Of a DNA stretch of 64,000 nucleotides, positions 39,426 through 47,792 are shown in pieces. The DNA lies in IMG/VR virus record IMGVR_UViG_3300031576_000004, positions 1-64,000 of that record, one strand, 5' to 3'. The notes under the pieces were generated by a model. The model ran no database searches. It was not told the DNA's origin and was given only the letters and a program-made list of their open reading frames with translations. The position numbers and the translations under genes are program-made. Position 1 is the stretch's first letter; each line of letters begins with the position of its first letter. Source of the DNA: a virus.

Positions 39426-39979
39426 ACTGCATTAATTGCGGAAACGAATTCGACGAGAGCTTGCTATATAAAGTCCAGCCAGAAAATAGCACGCAGAGGT
39501 GGTGTGTCGTATGTGGTGCCAAGGAAGAAGCCCGAAGCGCAGAAGACGACGGTCTAATCAGCTCCGATAAGCGCATTCGGCCCGCCCGCTATAGGCTAGA
39601 CAGTGCTCTGTGGAAGAAGAACGACTACGACAACAAGCCCGCAAGAGCAACAAAGCTAGATTCAGCGGTGGGGCAGAAGAAGGTCCATCCAAAGGCGCAG
39701 GCTGGGCAGATCACAATCCAAATGCCGCAGCTATCTGCCGGCGCAATGAAGACAATACAAAAGCAACAGACTCAGGCCGCGGTTGCTGCGCAGACAACCA
39801 TTGCTAACGAAGATGTTGTTGCCAAGCTCGCCGCAATCGCGAAGCTTGTTTATCGCGTCTACCAGCAGGAAGAGAGTGATGGAACCGATCACGGCTCAGA
39901 CACAGTCGAGGCCATGGAAGGCGTTAAGGATCTGTACCAGGACGCAACTGGAGAAGAGCTTGACTTCGATAGAATATAA
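39422..39979 (+). CDS. Zinc-ribbon protein with long helical region
   Basis: 185 residues. MNCINCGNEF and CVVCGAKE form a zinc ribbon in the first 35 residues. The middle is Gln/Ala/Lys-rich, and the acidic C-terminus is helical (NEDVVAKLAAIAKLVYRVY). Last gene before the pentamer array. Confidence 0.75.
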   Translation: MNCINCGNEFDESLLYKVQPENSTQRWCVVCGAKEEARSAEDDGLISSDKRIRPARYRLDSALWKKNDYDNKPARATKLDSAVGQKKVHPKAQAGQITIQMPQLSAGAMKTIQKQQTQAAVAAQTTIANEDVVAKLAAIAKLVYRVYQQEESDGTDHGSDTVEAMEGVKDLYQDATGEELDFDRI

Positions 39980-41414
39980 GTGATATAAGTTCTTCCAGCA
40001 TAGCCAAGCAATACATACTCAAACCGAGCAGCAAAACAGAACAGTACCGGCCCTGACGCAGCAGCTTGACGTAATGGCTCCCCATCCGATTTAGCAGCTA
40101 CATCCGACACGGCTACACGACATCGCACTGAGCAGCGAGACCAGATATCATATTCACCCGACCTCATGGAGCAGTGCGACGAAACGGAATGCGATTGATC
40201 CCCATATGACGTAGCGGCGGGACGTAATGAGATTAAACCGAATGAAGCACTACCGCATGGAGCAGCTACACTTCACCCGACTTCGCGACGCGATATGGAG
40301 CAGCGACACACCATTTCGTGACTCGTAATCGAACGTGATACAGCAGCAAGGCGAGACAACATGGTATTGAGACGTTATATAGCAGCGACGCGAGACGCGG
40401 CACGACGGGGTTACGCCAGATGAAGCAGCATCACGACATAAGACGAGACAAAGATTTCACGAGATGTAGCAGTTACACCTCATCCGATGCGCCGAGACGA
40501 GATCCAGCAGCTACGCAAGACCAAACCTCACGGGATAACATGCATTTAAAGCGGCTAAACCCCACCACGCCACATTCTATGCAATTGAATGACATGCATT
40601 CATAGCAGCGAGCTCCTACACCATCCAACTTTATGGGACGCCACGCCCTGTCATAAAGCAGCAAGACGTCACGGGACTTGATTTCGTATCATCCCATGGA
40701 GCAGCAAGATAAGACCGCTCAGCACGTAAGTTTCATGAAGCAGCAAGACGACATTACATATACTCCTTATCCAGCAGCATCATACGGCTACACTGGACGA
40801 GACCTAATGTGACGTAGCAGCGTAACGCCATGTTCCCGCACCGTATTAAACGTAGCAGCGAGATTACACCGGACCGGATTTCATAAGACGAAGCGGCAAG
40901 GCAAGACCACACCAGATCAGTTACCATGAAGCGGCACAGCACAACCTGACGAGATGACCCACATTCTCACAAGATACATTCGTAGCGGCATCATAATGCT
41001 GGACGACACATCTCAAGATGCAGCAGCAAAATGACACACCCTTTGACGAAGCAGCGAGCCATGACCAGATGTTCCCGAATATAGGCCTAGCGGCTACATA
41101 TGACGACATACGGCACAGCAAAGCAGCTTCACGACACGAGGCGCGGTCAGACAAGATCTAGCAGCAACATAACACTACTCTGGACTTAATATGATGAAGC
41201 AGCAAGATCCGGCACGACCTCTAGTTACAATACTTGATGCAGCAGCATGACGAGTCGAAATCGGCATAAGATGGCACAGGATGAAGCAGCCAGACGAGGC
41301 GAGACTGAGGCACGGCTACACGGCATGAAGCAGCTACACACAATAGAATCCCACGATGCTCGATAAATTCATAGCAGCAGGACGAGACACCACTACATTT
41401 CATGGAGCGGCTAA
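39980..41414. repeat. Gene-free array of degenerate pentamers with AGCRGC anchors
   Basis: From 40027 to 41411 a 6-base anchor, AGCAGC or AGCGGC (a few AGCAGT), recurs about 35 times at spacings of 28, 33, 38/39, 43/44, 48 or 53/54 bases. Between anchors the DNA reads as 4-9 pentamers whose 4th base is mostly A and 5th base almost always C or T (for example TACAC TTCAC CCGAC), plus 2-3 linking bases. Occasional one-base insertions explain spacings one base longer. Only short, unconvincing frames exist on either strand. The last anchor overlaps the ribosome site of the gene at 41415. No known element class fits. Confidence 0.88.
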
Positions 41415-41624
41415 ATGAAAACAAAGTATAAGAAGAAAGACACGAAGGTCCTTGTGGACCTTCTCAGTCTGGTCAGCTGTTCTGTTTCAGAGGGATTCCT
41501 AAATACCCTGACACAAGCGCAACGCGATGAGGCTGACAAGTGGGCATGGCGAGAGCATATGGTCGCAAGCGATCACAGAGAATTAAAGAGACTTCAAAGA
41601 CCCGCATTCCTTCCAAAGGGGTAA
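41415..41624 (+). CDS. Hypothetical small protein
   Basis: 69 residues, GGAG seven bases upstream (part of the last array anchor). Basic and helical with LVDLLSLVSCSVSEGFL near the start. Unknown. Confidence 0.68.
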   Translation: MKTKYKKKDTKVLVDLLSLVSCSVSEGFLNTLTQAQRDEADKWAWREHMVASDHRELKRLQRPAFLPKG

Positions 41625-41627
41625 CAC

Positions 41628-41810
41628 ATGAAGGGCAACGATATGATCCCAAGGAAATCTGGCCTTAAAGACAGGTCTGTTGGATGGGGTGGCCAAAAGT
41701 GTCCATGCTGCAAGGTCAGCTCTGCTGTAATGAAGCTAGAACACCGGCGCATTCGCAGGATCCTAAAGCAGGGCACTAGGAACACGAACCCATACGTTGG
41801 CGAGATGTAA
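41628..41810 (+). CDS. Small basic protein with CPCC motif
   Basis: 60 residues. CPCC near residue 25 and many Arg/Lys; possibly half of a zinc site completed by His 39. Unknown function. Confidence 0.65.
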   Translation: MKGNDMIPRKSGLKDRSVGWGGQKCPCCKVSSAVMKLEHRRIRRILKQGTRNTNPYVGEM

Positions 41811-41826
41811 TCAGGTATAAGGACTT

Positions 41827-42111
41827 ATGAAGAAATCCATAGCTAAAAAAGTGGACCATCCAGCCCATTACAACGCTGGGAAGATCGAGGTTATCGACGC
41901 TATTGAGTCCTGGGGCCTTGGCTTCCACCTAGGCAACGTCGTAAAATACGTAGCCAGAGCCAGGCACAAAGATAATTACCTAGAGGATATTCTGAAGGCC
42001 AATTGGTACCTTGAGCGCGCCATTAACAAAGAGTTAAAAGAAGAGAAAACATGGGGGAAAGCCTTCGCCGAAAGGAAATGCCGTGACCGCAAAGCTAGGC
42101 GCAGAACATAA
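41827..42111 (+). CDS. DUF3310-like phage protein
   Basis: 94 residues. VDHPAHYNAGKIEVIDAIESWG, then FHLGNVVKYVARARHK and ILKANWYLERAI match the DUF3310 family found in many phages (a short helical domain of unproven function, sometimes labelled nucleotide kinase-like). A GGTATAAGGA motif precedes it and supplies an AGGA ribosome site. Confidence 0.85.
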   Translation: MKKSIAKKVDHPAHYNAGKIEVIDAIESWGLGFHLGNVVKYVARARHKDNYLEDILKANWYLERAINKELKEEKTWGKAFAERKCRDRKARRRT

Positions 42112-42448
42112 ATTTACCAAGCTACGCGGAGAACTCAGGAAGATGGATCCTAACCTGGATCCAAAGTCTGAGGACTTCAAGATGGCAGCCACCCTTCTCG
42201 CCTCAGCTGTTGTAGGCCCTAATGTGGGCCGGCTGAAGGCATTCACGAGGTACCCACTTGGATTACTTAAAAAGGTTTCTACTAGAATGCGTGAAAACGG
42301 TATTTTTGTTAAGGGCAAGTTACATGTCGAGTGGCTTGAGAAAGAGACTGGTGGCATCGCGTTTTGGCTCGATGTCGCTTGCGCCAAAGGCTATATTGCG
42401 AGGTCTACAGGAGACAATGGGAAAAAACAAATCTCAGCCAAAGCTTAG
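42083..42448 (+). CDS. Hypothetical protein
   Basis: 121 residues, overlapping the DUF3310 gene by 29 bases. LLKKVSTRMRENGIFVKGKLHVEWLEKETGGIAFWLDVACAKGYIARS has the look of a small winged-helix regulator, but this is not certain. Confidence 0.65.
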   Translation: MTAKLGAEHKFTKLRGELRKMDPNLDPKSEDFKMAATLLASAVVGPNVGRLKAFTRYPLGLLKKVSTRMRENGIFVKGKLHVEWLEKETGGIAFWLDVACAKGYIARSTGDNGKKQISAKA

Positions 42449-42746
42449 CTTCGATCAAATAGTGTTTCAGGAATTGGTGAGGAAATGGCAGAGCGAGATC
42501 GCTGTCATGTCCTTCGAGGATCAGAAACATCCTCTATTCCAGAAGATCGTTGGATACGGGCCTAAGGCTATTCCGTGGCTGTTCCAAGAATTAAGGGAAC
42601 GCCGGAGCCATAGACTTATAGCGCCACTATGGTTCTTGTTAGAGAAACGGAAGCAATTCGTTCAGGTTCCAGCAGAAGAGCAAGGGATTGTGAATGTAAT
42701 GGTTAATCGTTACGTAGACTGGGGTAAAGCCAACGGATATCTATGA
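42417..42746 (+). CDS. Hypothetical helical protein
   Basis: 109 residues from ATG 42417, with AGGAG four bases upstream; the frame is open further 5' but without a ribosome site. The part YGPKAIPWLFQELRERRSH followed by APLWFLLEK resembles a single HEAT-like helical pair seen in small uncharacterised bacterial and phage proteins. Confidence 0.68.
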   Translation: MGKNKSQPKLSFDQIVFQELVRKWQSEIAVMSFEDQKHPLFQKIVGYGPKAIPWLFQELRERRSHRLIAPLWFLLEKRKQFVQVPAEEQGIVNVMVNRYVDWGKANGYL

Positions 42747-42759
42747 GGATGACAACCCA

Positions 42760-43086
42760 ATGGAACACAACAATATAATCCTATGCCAAGCGACAAGAGT
42801 GAGTCGCCCAAGGGTGGCCGGATCTATCACGGCGAAATGTGATGATTGCTCTGAAGATGTATGGATCTCCTCAGCCGTAAAAGAAGCTGCAGAAAGCATT
42901 GGTAATTCCAAGATCGTATGCATCGGATGTGGCTTTCTTCTTATGATTAAAGATGACGGATCCGAAAAGGCGATCGTCACACCAGAGCAGTCTTCAATTA
43001 ACGCTTTTATTAGAAGAAAGAGGGCCGACAATAACTCTCCTTTCAGCAACATCAGCAATATCAGCAATAATAGAAACAATAGCTAA
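42760..43086 (+). CDS. Zinc-ribbon protein with Asn/Ser-rich tail
   Basis: 108 residues. CDDC and CIGCGF, about 27 residues apart, enclose strands and a helix: a zinc ribbon. The last 20 residues are a low-complexity Asn/Ser/Ile run produced by AGCAATATC-like repeats in the DNA. An 87-base gap without a gene follows. Confidence 0.7.
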   Translation: MEHNNIILCQATRVSRPRVAGSITAKCDDCSEDVWISSAVKEAAESIGNSKIVCIGCGFLLMIKDDGSEKAIVTPEQSSINAFIRRKRADNNSPFSNISNISNNRNNS

Positions 43087-43173
43087 TCCAAGATATCCAT
43101 TGCTTACTCTACTTACTCTGTGTAATATCCCGTCCGTGTTTAAACCTCTTTTGAAAGGGCAGTTGTTTCTTAC

Positions 43174-43386
43174 ATGCATGCAGAGAACGAAAAGCTACGC
43201 AAGGAATGCGCGGACCTACACAGACAGCTTGAAAAGGCTCGGCACGAGATCGACAAACTCCATCTGGAGATCTGTGATCATCGGCAGATCATAATCAGGC
43301 TAGAGGGGCAGCTTTCAAGCCACATGCCGATTATGGTTCCAAGGCCAACAGACGCTGACTTTCGGCCGGCAGTAATGCTGGCCTAG
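43174..43386 (+). CDS. Small coiled-coil protein
   Basis: 70 residues. Almost the whole N-terminal half is a coiled coil (ENEKLRKECADLHRQLEKA), followed by RLEGQLSSHMP and a short polar end. Ribosome site weak. Unknown function. Confidence 0.65.
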   Translation: MHAENEKLRKECADLHRQLEKARHEIDKLHLEICDHRQIIIRLEGQLSSHMPIMVPRPTDADFRPAVMLA

Positions 43387-43394
43387 GAGCTCTA

Positions 43395-43589
43395 ATGTTT
43401 AATGTGACCGAAAGGCTCGCTGCCATCGAGCTATCCAAGAAGGCAGCGCCTGAGGATGTTCGTTGGCTAATAGACACGATAAAAGAAGTCAGTGCGGACA
43501 ACGCAAAGCTGGCCTCTGCGTTAGATAAATGGCAAAACCCACATAGCGAGGCATGGGATGCCCCAGAACCTAAAAAACGAGATTCGTGA
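43395..43589 (+). CDS. Hypothetical small protein
   Basis: 64 residues, GGAGC before ATG. Two helices (TERLAAIELSKKA and RWLIDTIKEVSADNAKLASAL). Overlaps the next gene by 32 bases. Confidence 0.65.
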   Translation: MFNVTERLAAIELSKKAAPEDVRWLIDTIKEVSADNAKLASALDKWQNPHSEAWDAPEPKKRDS

Positions 43590-43914
43590 TCAGATACGCG
43601 ACGCCTTCCTAGAAGGGCTTACAAGTGGGGGACTGCTGTCTCTCAGAGTCCATTCAAACTTTGCACACCCAGAGGCAGAGGCAATACTAGAGAAATACGG
43701 CTGCATCTGGCGTTACATTGGCCTTGGGCCACCCATGGGAGTTAATACATCCGATGTGCTCCCCCTGTGGCTGGATGACCCACTGCCAATGATTGAAAGC
43801 GTTCAGAAGCAAGGGATGCGAATGACGCTGGATCTATATCTCTACACAGCAAATAATGTTGGCGTTATAACTAATGTTTGGCCTGCAGACGGACCACCAA
43901 TATTGGCATCATGA
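43558..43914 (+). CDS. Hypothetical protein
   Basis: 118 residues with alternating helices and strands (GIIWRYIGLGPP-like core around residue 50, MTLDLYLYTANNVGVITNVW near the end). Not recognised. Confidence 0.65.
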   Translation: MPQNLKNEIRDQIRDAFLEGLTSGGLLSLRVHSNFAHPEAEAILEKYGCIWRYIGLGPPMGVNTSDVLPLWLDDPLPMIESVQKQGMRMTLDLYLYTANNVGVITNVWPADGPPILAS

Positions 43915-43924
43915 AAGGAACAAC

Positions 43925-44134
43925 ATGAAATATGAAGTAAGTGTCACAAAGTACCCAGAGCTCGACGAAAAAAAGGGCAAGGGGAAAACATGGGTCGTAG
44001 AGGCCCCAGACAAGTTCCAGGCTGGCATCTGGCTTGAGAAACAGCTGGCTGCTCTTGGCCTGGATCCTGCTGGCGGGAAGCACCATGTAGAGGTCTTTAT
44101 GCCAGAGCTAAAGGAGCCCGCCAATGAAGTTTGA
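43925..44134 (+). CDS. Hypothetical small protein
   Basis: 69 residues from ATG 43925 (AAGGAAC upstream). Strand-helix-strand layout (YEVSVTKYPEL, FQAGIWLEKQLAAL, KHHVEVFMPEL) suggests a small alpha-beta fold. Overlaps the lipoprotein-like gene by 11 bases. Confidence 0.66.
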   Translation: MKYEVSVTKYPELDEKKGKGKTWVVEAPDKFQAGIWLEKQLAALGLDPAGGKHHVEVFMPELKEPANEV

Positions 44135-44279
44135 GATCAGTCTGGACGCAATCATAACCCTGTCTATTGCATCGCTCTTGTGCCTAGCTGTCTATGGGTG
44201 CACAAGCGTCTATGTTACTCGCGAGGCCAACAATCCTGGCCACGTGGCTGCAGAAACAAAGTCGGTCTACGGAAAATGA
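44124..44279 (+). CDS. Small lipoprotein-like protein
   Basis: 51 residues. A hydrophobic signal segment (IITLSIASLLCLAVYG) leads to Cys26 in VYGC, a lipobox-like site, leaving a 26-residue mature peptide (TSVYVTREANN...). Such short outer-membrane lipoproteins include o-spanins, but no partner i-spanin was recognised nearby. AAGGAG lies about ten bases upstream. Confidence 0.65.
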   Translation: MKFEISLDAIITLSIASLLCLAVYGCTSVYVTREANNPGHVAAETKSVYGK

Positions 44280-44530
44280 CTTTCGTAGATCCGATGGATC
44301 GCGCCACATACCGCAAGAGAGCTGGAAAGCATCAGTGCAATATCGCGATTGATAATATGGAAGGCTCTGGGCACTGCGGAATAGAGCTCTACTGCTCTCT
44401 CTGCCAAAAGAGATACACCAAGCAAAACAGGAGAATCGGGAGCATTCTCACGATAATCCAAAAGCACAACGAATGGAAAGGTGGAGAACGCGTGAAACAT
44501 GAATTCAGAATGCTCCTGAATGTAAAATGA
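44276..44530 (+). CDS. Small Cys/His protein
   Basis: 84 residues from ATG 44276, overlapping the lipoprotein-like gene by 4 bases. HCGIELYCSLCQKRY near the middle and an earlier H-Q-C suggest one zinc site. Unknown. Confidence 0.65.
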   Translation: MTFVDPMDRATYRKRAGKHQCNIAIDNMEGSGHCGIELYCSLCQKRYTKQNRRIGSILTIIQKHNEWKGGERVKHEFRMLLNVK

Positions 44531-44733
44531 AGAAAAAGAAACCCTACGAAATCCGCCTTAACGATGACGGATCCCTAGATGAAATTGTTGCCAAGAACGC
44601 CAATGTCCACCTAGAGCAAATGAGCAATAACAGCTGGATCCTTCTTATCGATACGGGCAAGAAACATATCCAGGTATCTCTATACACAAAGGGCAGAGCA
44701 GCTATCCATGCCTTCGCAGAAGAAGATTCCTGA
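44527..44733 (+). CDS. Hypothetical small protein
   Basis: 68 residues, strand-rich (YEIRLNDDGSLDEIV, NSWILLIDTGKKHIQVSLY) like a small beta barrel. ATGA overlap with the previous gene. Unknown. Confidence 0.66.
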   Translation: MKKKKPYEIRLNDDGSLDEIVAKNANVHLEQMSNNSWILLIDTGKKHIQVSLYTKGRAAIHAFAEEDS

Positions 44734-45052
44734 TAGGTTCAAAATCGGAGATGTCGTCCGATTAAATCCAAAAAAAGTCAGTGCTCAGACCGTTATCGAG
44801 AAATGGGGAGAATACTGGCAGGTTGTTAATTTGCAGCTGCTGCACAAGCGAAACAAGCACGTCGCCCTGGCAATCACTGATCTAGAGCTGACGCTTTCCC
44901 CATTCACTATGGACAAGAAACAACCAAACGCCAAGCGCGTGCCAAAGAAGCCGCAGCACCCATTCATAGGGATAAAAGAAATGGATGACTACGATTTTGA
45001 TATCGTTGATCTGTGGTGTTTCATGATGCCTATAACGAATGCGGAGGGATAA
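44708..45052 (+). CDS. Hypothetical protein with KOW-like start
   Basis: 114 residues. FKIGDVVRLNPKK then EYWQVVNLQLLHKRNKHVALAI resembles a small SH3-like barrel. C-terminus acidic and aromatic. Overlaps the preceding gene by 26 bases. Confidence 0.65.
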   Translation: MPSQKKIPDRFKIGDVVRLNPKKVSAQTVIEKWGEYWQVVNLQLLHKRNKHVALAITDLELTLSPFTMDKKQPNAKRVPKKPQHPFIGIKEMDDYDFDIVDLWCFMMPITNAEG

Positions 45053-45394
45053 ATGAGCGAGATTAGATATCTCGAGGACCCAGACATCATGGCCGCAGAG
45101 GCCGTCAAAAAGGCCCTTCTGAGCGATCCAAACGCCACCCTGAGCACTTTGATCATCCAGACAAGGAGAGAGGCTAGAAAGCAGCTTCTTGACTCAATGC
45201 TATGGGAAATTAGCGATAGGTATGACGGCTGGGACAAACCACATGTTGGAGACGAGCGATTTAGAAGCGCTGGACGCCAGGCTCTGTCTGGCCTATTCCA
45301 CCACTTTTGGAGACACCCAAAGGCCGATGAACTTGTCCTCGGCGAGAAGCTAATTGATCCAGGAAAGCATTATATGCACGGGCTGTTCTATTAA
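45053..45394 (+). CDS. Hypothetical protein
   Basis: 113 residues, strong GGAGGG ribosome site. Helical, with MAAEAVKKALLSDP and the C-terminal FHHFWRHPKADELVLG. Unknown. Its stop overlaps the HNH start by one base. Confidence 0.68.
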   Translation: MSEIRYLEDPDIMAAEAVKKALLSDPNATLSTLIIQTRREARKQLLDSMLWEISDRYDGWDKPHVGDERFRSAGRQALSGLFHHFWRHPKADELVLGEKLIDPGKHYMHGLFY

Positions 45395-45693
45395 TGGTTC
45401 ACAGTAAGAGCCAGAGCAGGTCCAAGCAATACCCAGAGAAGGTCTACGACGTTTGGCTTAGAGAGAAAGGTATCTGCTGGTTATGCCAATTAAAGGTGCC
45501 ATTTAAGACCGCTATTCACGGTCTGCGCCCAACCAGAGAGCATGTTAGACAGGCCAGAGATGGCGGATCTAATATGCCCGAGAATATCAAGCTTACGCAC
45601 CTGTCGTGCAACTCAATGCGCGACCATTACTCAGATTACGAAATGAGAGACAAAATTAGAGCCCTCGCTGCTCACAGCGGGACGGAGGTTTAA
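45394..45693 (+). CDS. HNH endonuclease
   Basis: 99 residues. CWLCQLKV, then the metal-site strand PTREHVRQARDGGSNMPENIKLTHLSCNSMR gives C-x2-C, EH, N and H-x2-CN, the HNH finger. Likely a nicking nuclease; it lacks an added DNA-binding domain. Confidence 0.83.
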   Translation: MVHSKSQSRSKQYPEKVYDVWLREKGICWLCQLKVPFKTAIHGLRPTREHVRQARDGGSNMPENIKLTHLSCNSMRDHYSDYEMRDKIRALAAHSGTEV

Positions 45694-45696
45694 CCA

Positions 45697-45978
45697 ATGA
45701 TTAAAGTTAAGTTTGATGGATACGCCTTTGGCGAAAGAACGCTTGAGGGAATGTCCTTCATCGGCGAAGTCGATGATAAGGGCAAGATCAAAAAGGTATA
45801 CGTTGCCCCTGCCGATGACGGCGACTATTGGCAGGAACAGAATACGAAGCTCTGGCTGAAGAGGGCAGAAGAGCACCTAGAACACATCCTGGAAGAAGGA
45901 TTCCAAGGAGATCCAGACATAACTGTAAAACAGGCCATTGAAGAAATGATTGACGTTGGAGAATTGGAAGCAGCATGA
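45697..45978 (+). CDS. Hypothetical protein
   Basis: 93 residues. N-terminal strand pair (IKVKFDGYAFGERTLEGM) and an acidic helical C-terminus (AEEHLEHILEEGF). Overlaps the MazG-like gene by 4 bases. Confidence 0.66.
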   Translation: MIKVKFDGYAFGERTLEGMSFIGEVDDKGKIKKVYVAPADDGDYWQEQNTKLWLKRAEEHLEHILEEGFQGDPDITVKQAIEEMIDVGELEAA

Positions 45979-46244
45979 GACCCGAAGTAGCCTGGTTCGC
46001 TGAACAGATGGAAAAGAAACTTCTAGCCAACGATCATAAAGGCGGCTGGGACAAGATGTCCTATGAAGAGTTAAAGTCTCGCCTCATTGAGGAGACTGGC
46101 GAACTCATCGGAGCTCTATACAGCAAGGATCCAAAACGCATTATCGACGAGGCTACAGACGTTGCTAACTTCTGCATGTTCATCAGTGATGTAGCCAAAA
46201 AGACAGAAGGGGAAGGCAATGAAGCTAACCAAGAAGAATCTTGA
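45975..46244 (+). CDS. MazG-like pyrophosphohydrolase (second)
   Basis: 89 residues. HKGGWDKMSYEELKSRLIEETGELIGAL carries the E-E-x-x-E metal helix and RIIDEATDVANFCMFISDV the second acidic helix, as in dimeric MazG-like NTP pyrophosphohydrolases. Different subfamily from the one at 9912. Confidence 0.83.
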   Translation: MRPEVAWFAEQMEKKLLANDHKGGWDKMSYEELKSRLIEETGELIGALYSKDPKRIIDEATDVANFCMFISDVAKKTEGEGNEANQEES

Positions 46245-46416
46245 GGCATATCTCGATAAGCGTATTGGCATCCTAGAGAGACAGATCGGCAAGATCGAAG
46301 ATGTAATGGGCGATGACGATCAGGACTTTAGAGCCTGCGAAAACGAGAGAGACACAAAACAATTGCTGGTAGACGAACTCAGGACTATCAGCACAAAATT
46401 CACATGTGGAGATTAA
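46219..46416 (+). CDS. Small coiled-coil protein
   Basis: 65 residues. LEAYLDKRIGILERQIGKIEDV then an acidic stretch (GDDDQDF). AGGGGAAGG before ATG. Unknown. Confidence 0.66.
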   Translation: MKLTKKNLEAYLDKRIGILERQIGKIEDVMGDDDQDFRACENERDTKQLLVDELRTISTKFTCGD

Positions 46417-46917
46417 ATGCCAAGAGAGCCAAAAAAGCCAAGACCGCTAGACGCTAACGGAGATCCGGTATTTACGAAGGAAGAGCTCGCTAAAATATAT
46501 AAGGCAGAGCTGGATGATGTTCTGCCAGACTGGCCATTCTCAAAGAAAGACCTCGCCGAGATCGATGCCGACATGGGCGGCGGATGTCTTCACATGATCG
46601 GCGAACTCTTGGGAACTATGGAATGCAAACACGGCTTAGGAGCCCATAAAGACTCAACTCCAGCCATGATGTACCCAGAGTGGATCGTATGCTGCGTGCG
46701 TAAGGCCCTTGAGAAGCAGCGCGAAAGAGATGCTGATGCAGCCAAGTTTTACGCTCTTGGCGTTTCAATTGCATGCAAAGATGAAGCACTGAAGTCAAAA
46801 TTCGAGATTATGGCGCTAGCGTTGAAGGCGCATATAACGGGACAGTCGCTACATCCAGATTACATCCCAAAGCCAAAGGTTAAAAACAATGAACAAGCCC
46901 CAGCTATCGGAGGCTAA
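46417..46917 (+). CDS. Hypothetical protein
   Basis: 166 residues. Acidic helical N-terminal third, a Gly/His/Cys patch around 50-68, then helices (CCVRKALEKQRERDADAAKFYALGVSIA). Not recognised. Confidence 0.68.
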   Translation: MPREPKKPRPLDANGDPVFTKEELAKIYKAELDDVLPDWPFSKKDLAEIDADMGGGCLHMIGELLGTMECKHGLGAHKDSTPAMMYPEWIVCCVRKALEKQRERDADAAKFYALGVSIACKDEALKSKFEIMALALKAHITGQSLHPDYIPKPKVKNNEQAPAIGG

Positions 46918-47089
46918 TGTACGAGCCATCCTTGGCTACGCTGTAGCTGCCAGGGATCAGAAGCTGAGATATATCACACACAAGAATATCGAACTTCTCT
47001 GTCGTGAAGTTCTAGAATCACGAGGCGTTAACGCTGAGACAGCCGCAGAACGCTTCTGGAAGGAAGGTAGAAAATGTCGATCATCGTAG
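46889..47089 (+). CDS. Hypothetical small protein
   Basis: 66 residues, helical (NVRAILGYAVAARDQ; HKNIELLCREVLESR). Overlaps both neighbours by 29 and 16 bases. Unknown. Confidence 0.65.
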   Translation: MNKPQLSEANVRAILGYAVAARDQKLRYITHKNIELLCREVLESRGVNAETAAERFWKEGRKCRSS

Positions 47090-47649
47090 TAGACGTAGAG
47101 TCCGACGGGCCTATCCCTGGCAAAGACCATTTCTCCATGGTGTGCCTTGGAGCTGTCTTATTGGACGAGAAGCTTGATAAGACCTTCTATGGCCAGATGA
47201 GGCCAATCTCTGATAAGTGGGATCCAGAAGCTTTGGCCATATCTGGGTTCACCAGGGAGCAGCATCTAACCTTCCCAGATCCGCAATTGACCATGCAGCA
47301 GTTTGCTACGTGGATTCAGGTTAATAGCATAAAGCATCCTGTCTTTATTGCTGATAACCCAGCTTACGATTTCGCCTGGGTTAATTGGTACTTCCATGCA
47401 TTCTATGGATCTAATCCATTCGGTTACTCTGGCCGACGGATTGCTGATCTATGGTGTGGAATGCAGAAGGATATGCATGCCAAATGGAAGCACCTCAGAC
47501 AAACTCGTCATTCTCATAATCCAGTCGACGATGCCCGCGGGAACGCTGAGGCCTTGCTTGAAATGCAGAGGCTCGGCTTGAACTTCGACAGGAAGGCTAA
47601 GGCAGCATCCAGCACCAGCATCGCTGCTGGTATCGCTAGCCCAGGCTAG
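47074..47649 (+). CDS. DnaQ-like 3'-5' exonuclease
   Basis: 191 residues. DEDDh exonuclease motifs: Exo I VVDVESDG (Asp7, Glu9), Exo II NPAYDFAWVN, Exo III HNPVDDARGNAEAL (His, Asp). The family removes nucleotides from 3' ends of DNA or RNA (epsilon subunit, RNase T). A separate enzyme, not fused to a polymerase. The gene ends tail to tail with minus-strand frames. Confidence 0.9.
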   Translation: MSIIVVDVESDGPIPGKDHFSMVCLGAVLLDEKLDKTFYGQMRPISDKWDPEALAISGFTREQHLTFPDPQLTMQQFATWIQVNSIKHPVFIADNPAYDFAWVNWYFHAFYGSNPFGYSGRRIADLWCGMQKDMHAKWKHLRQTRHSHNPVDDARGNAEALLEMQRLGLNFDRKAKAASSTSIAAGIASPG

Positions 47650-47792
47650 AACTCAGAGCAATTAAAGACCAGCGCCTTGCATTGTTCACAACGAACTTTG
47701 CACTGTGCGCTGGTCAGCTTGGTAGATCCACATACTGGGCATGTGGTATCAACCTTAGCCTTATAATCTGTATTTTCTTTAGCTATTTGAAT
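47646..47792 (-). CDS. Zinc-ribbon frame without a standard start codon
   Basis: On the minus strand a 48-residue frame ends at 47646: CPVCGSTKLTSAQCKVRCEQC, then FNCSEF. The pattern is a convincing rubredoxin-like zinc ribbon, but no ATG, GTG or TTG lies in frame nearby; ATT at 47790-47792 is the first near-start codon. It may be reached by frameshifting from the end of the gene at 47783, or be a gene damaged by an indel. Confidence 0.45.
   Translation of the reverse strand: MQIAKENTDYKAKVDTTCPVCGSTKLTSAQCKVRCEQCKALVFNCSEF

Noticed and set aside
40027-41411. CRISPR array
   Set aside because: The repeated part is only six bases, spacing varies from 28 to 54, and the intervals are themselves patterned; no cas genes nearby.
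40420-41424. Five short frames on both strands in the pentamer array
   Set aside because: They have no ribosome sites and their composition (many Cys, Arg, Ala from GCTGC repeats) follows from the repeat pattern.
42953-43294. 113-residue frame between the zinc-ribbon and coiled-coil genes
   Set aside because: It overlaps both real genes in another frame, has no ribosome site and Ser/Thr/Leu-rich noise composition.
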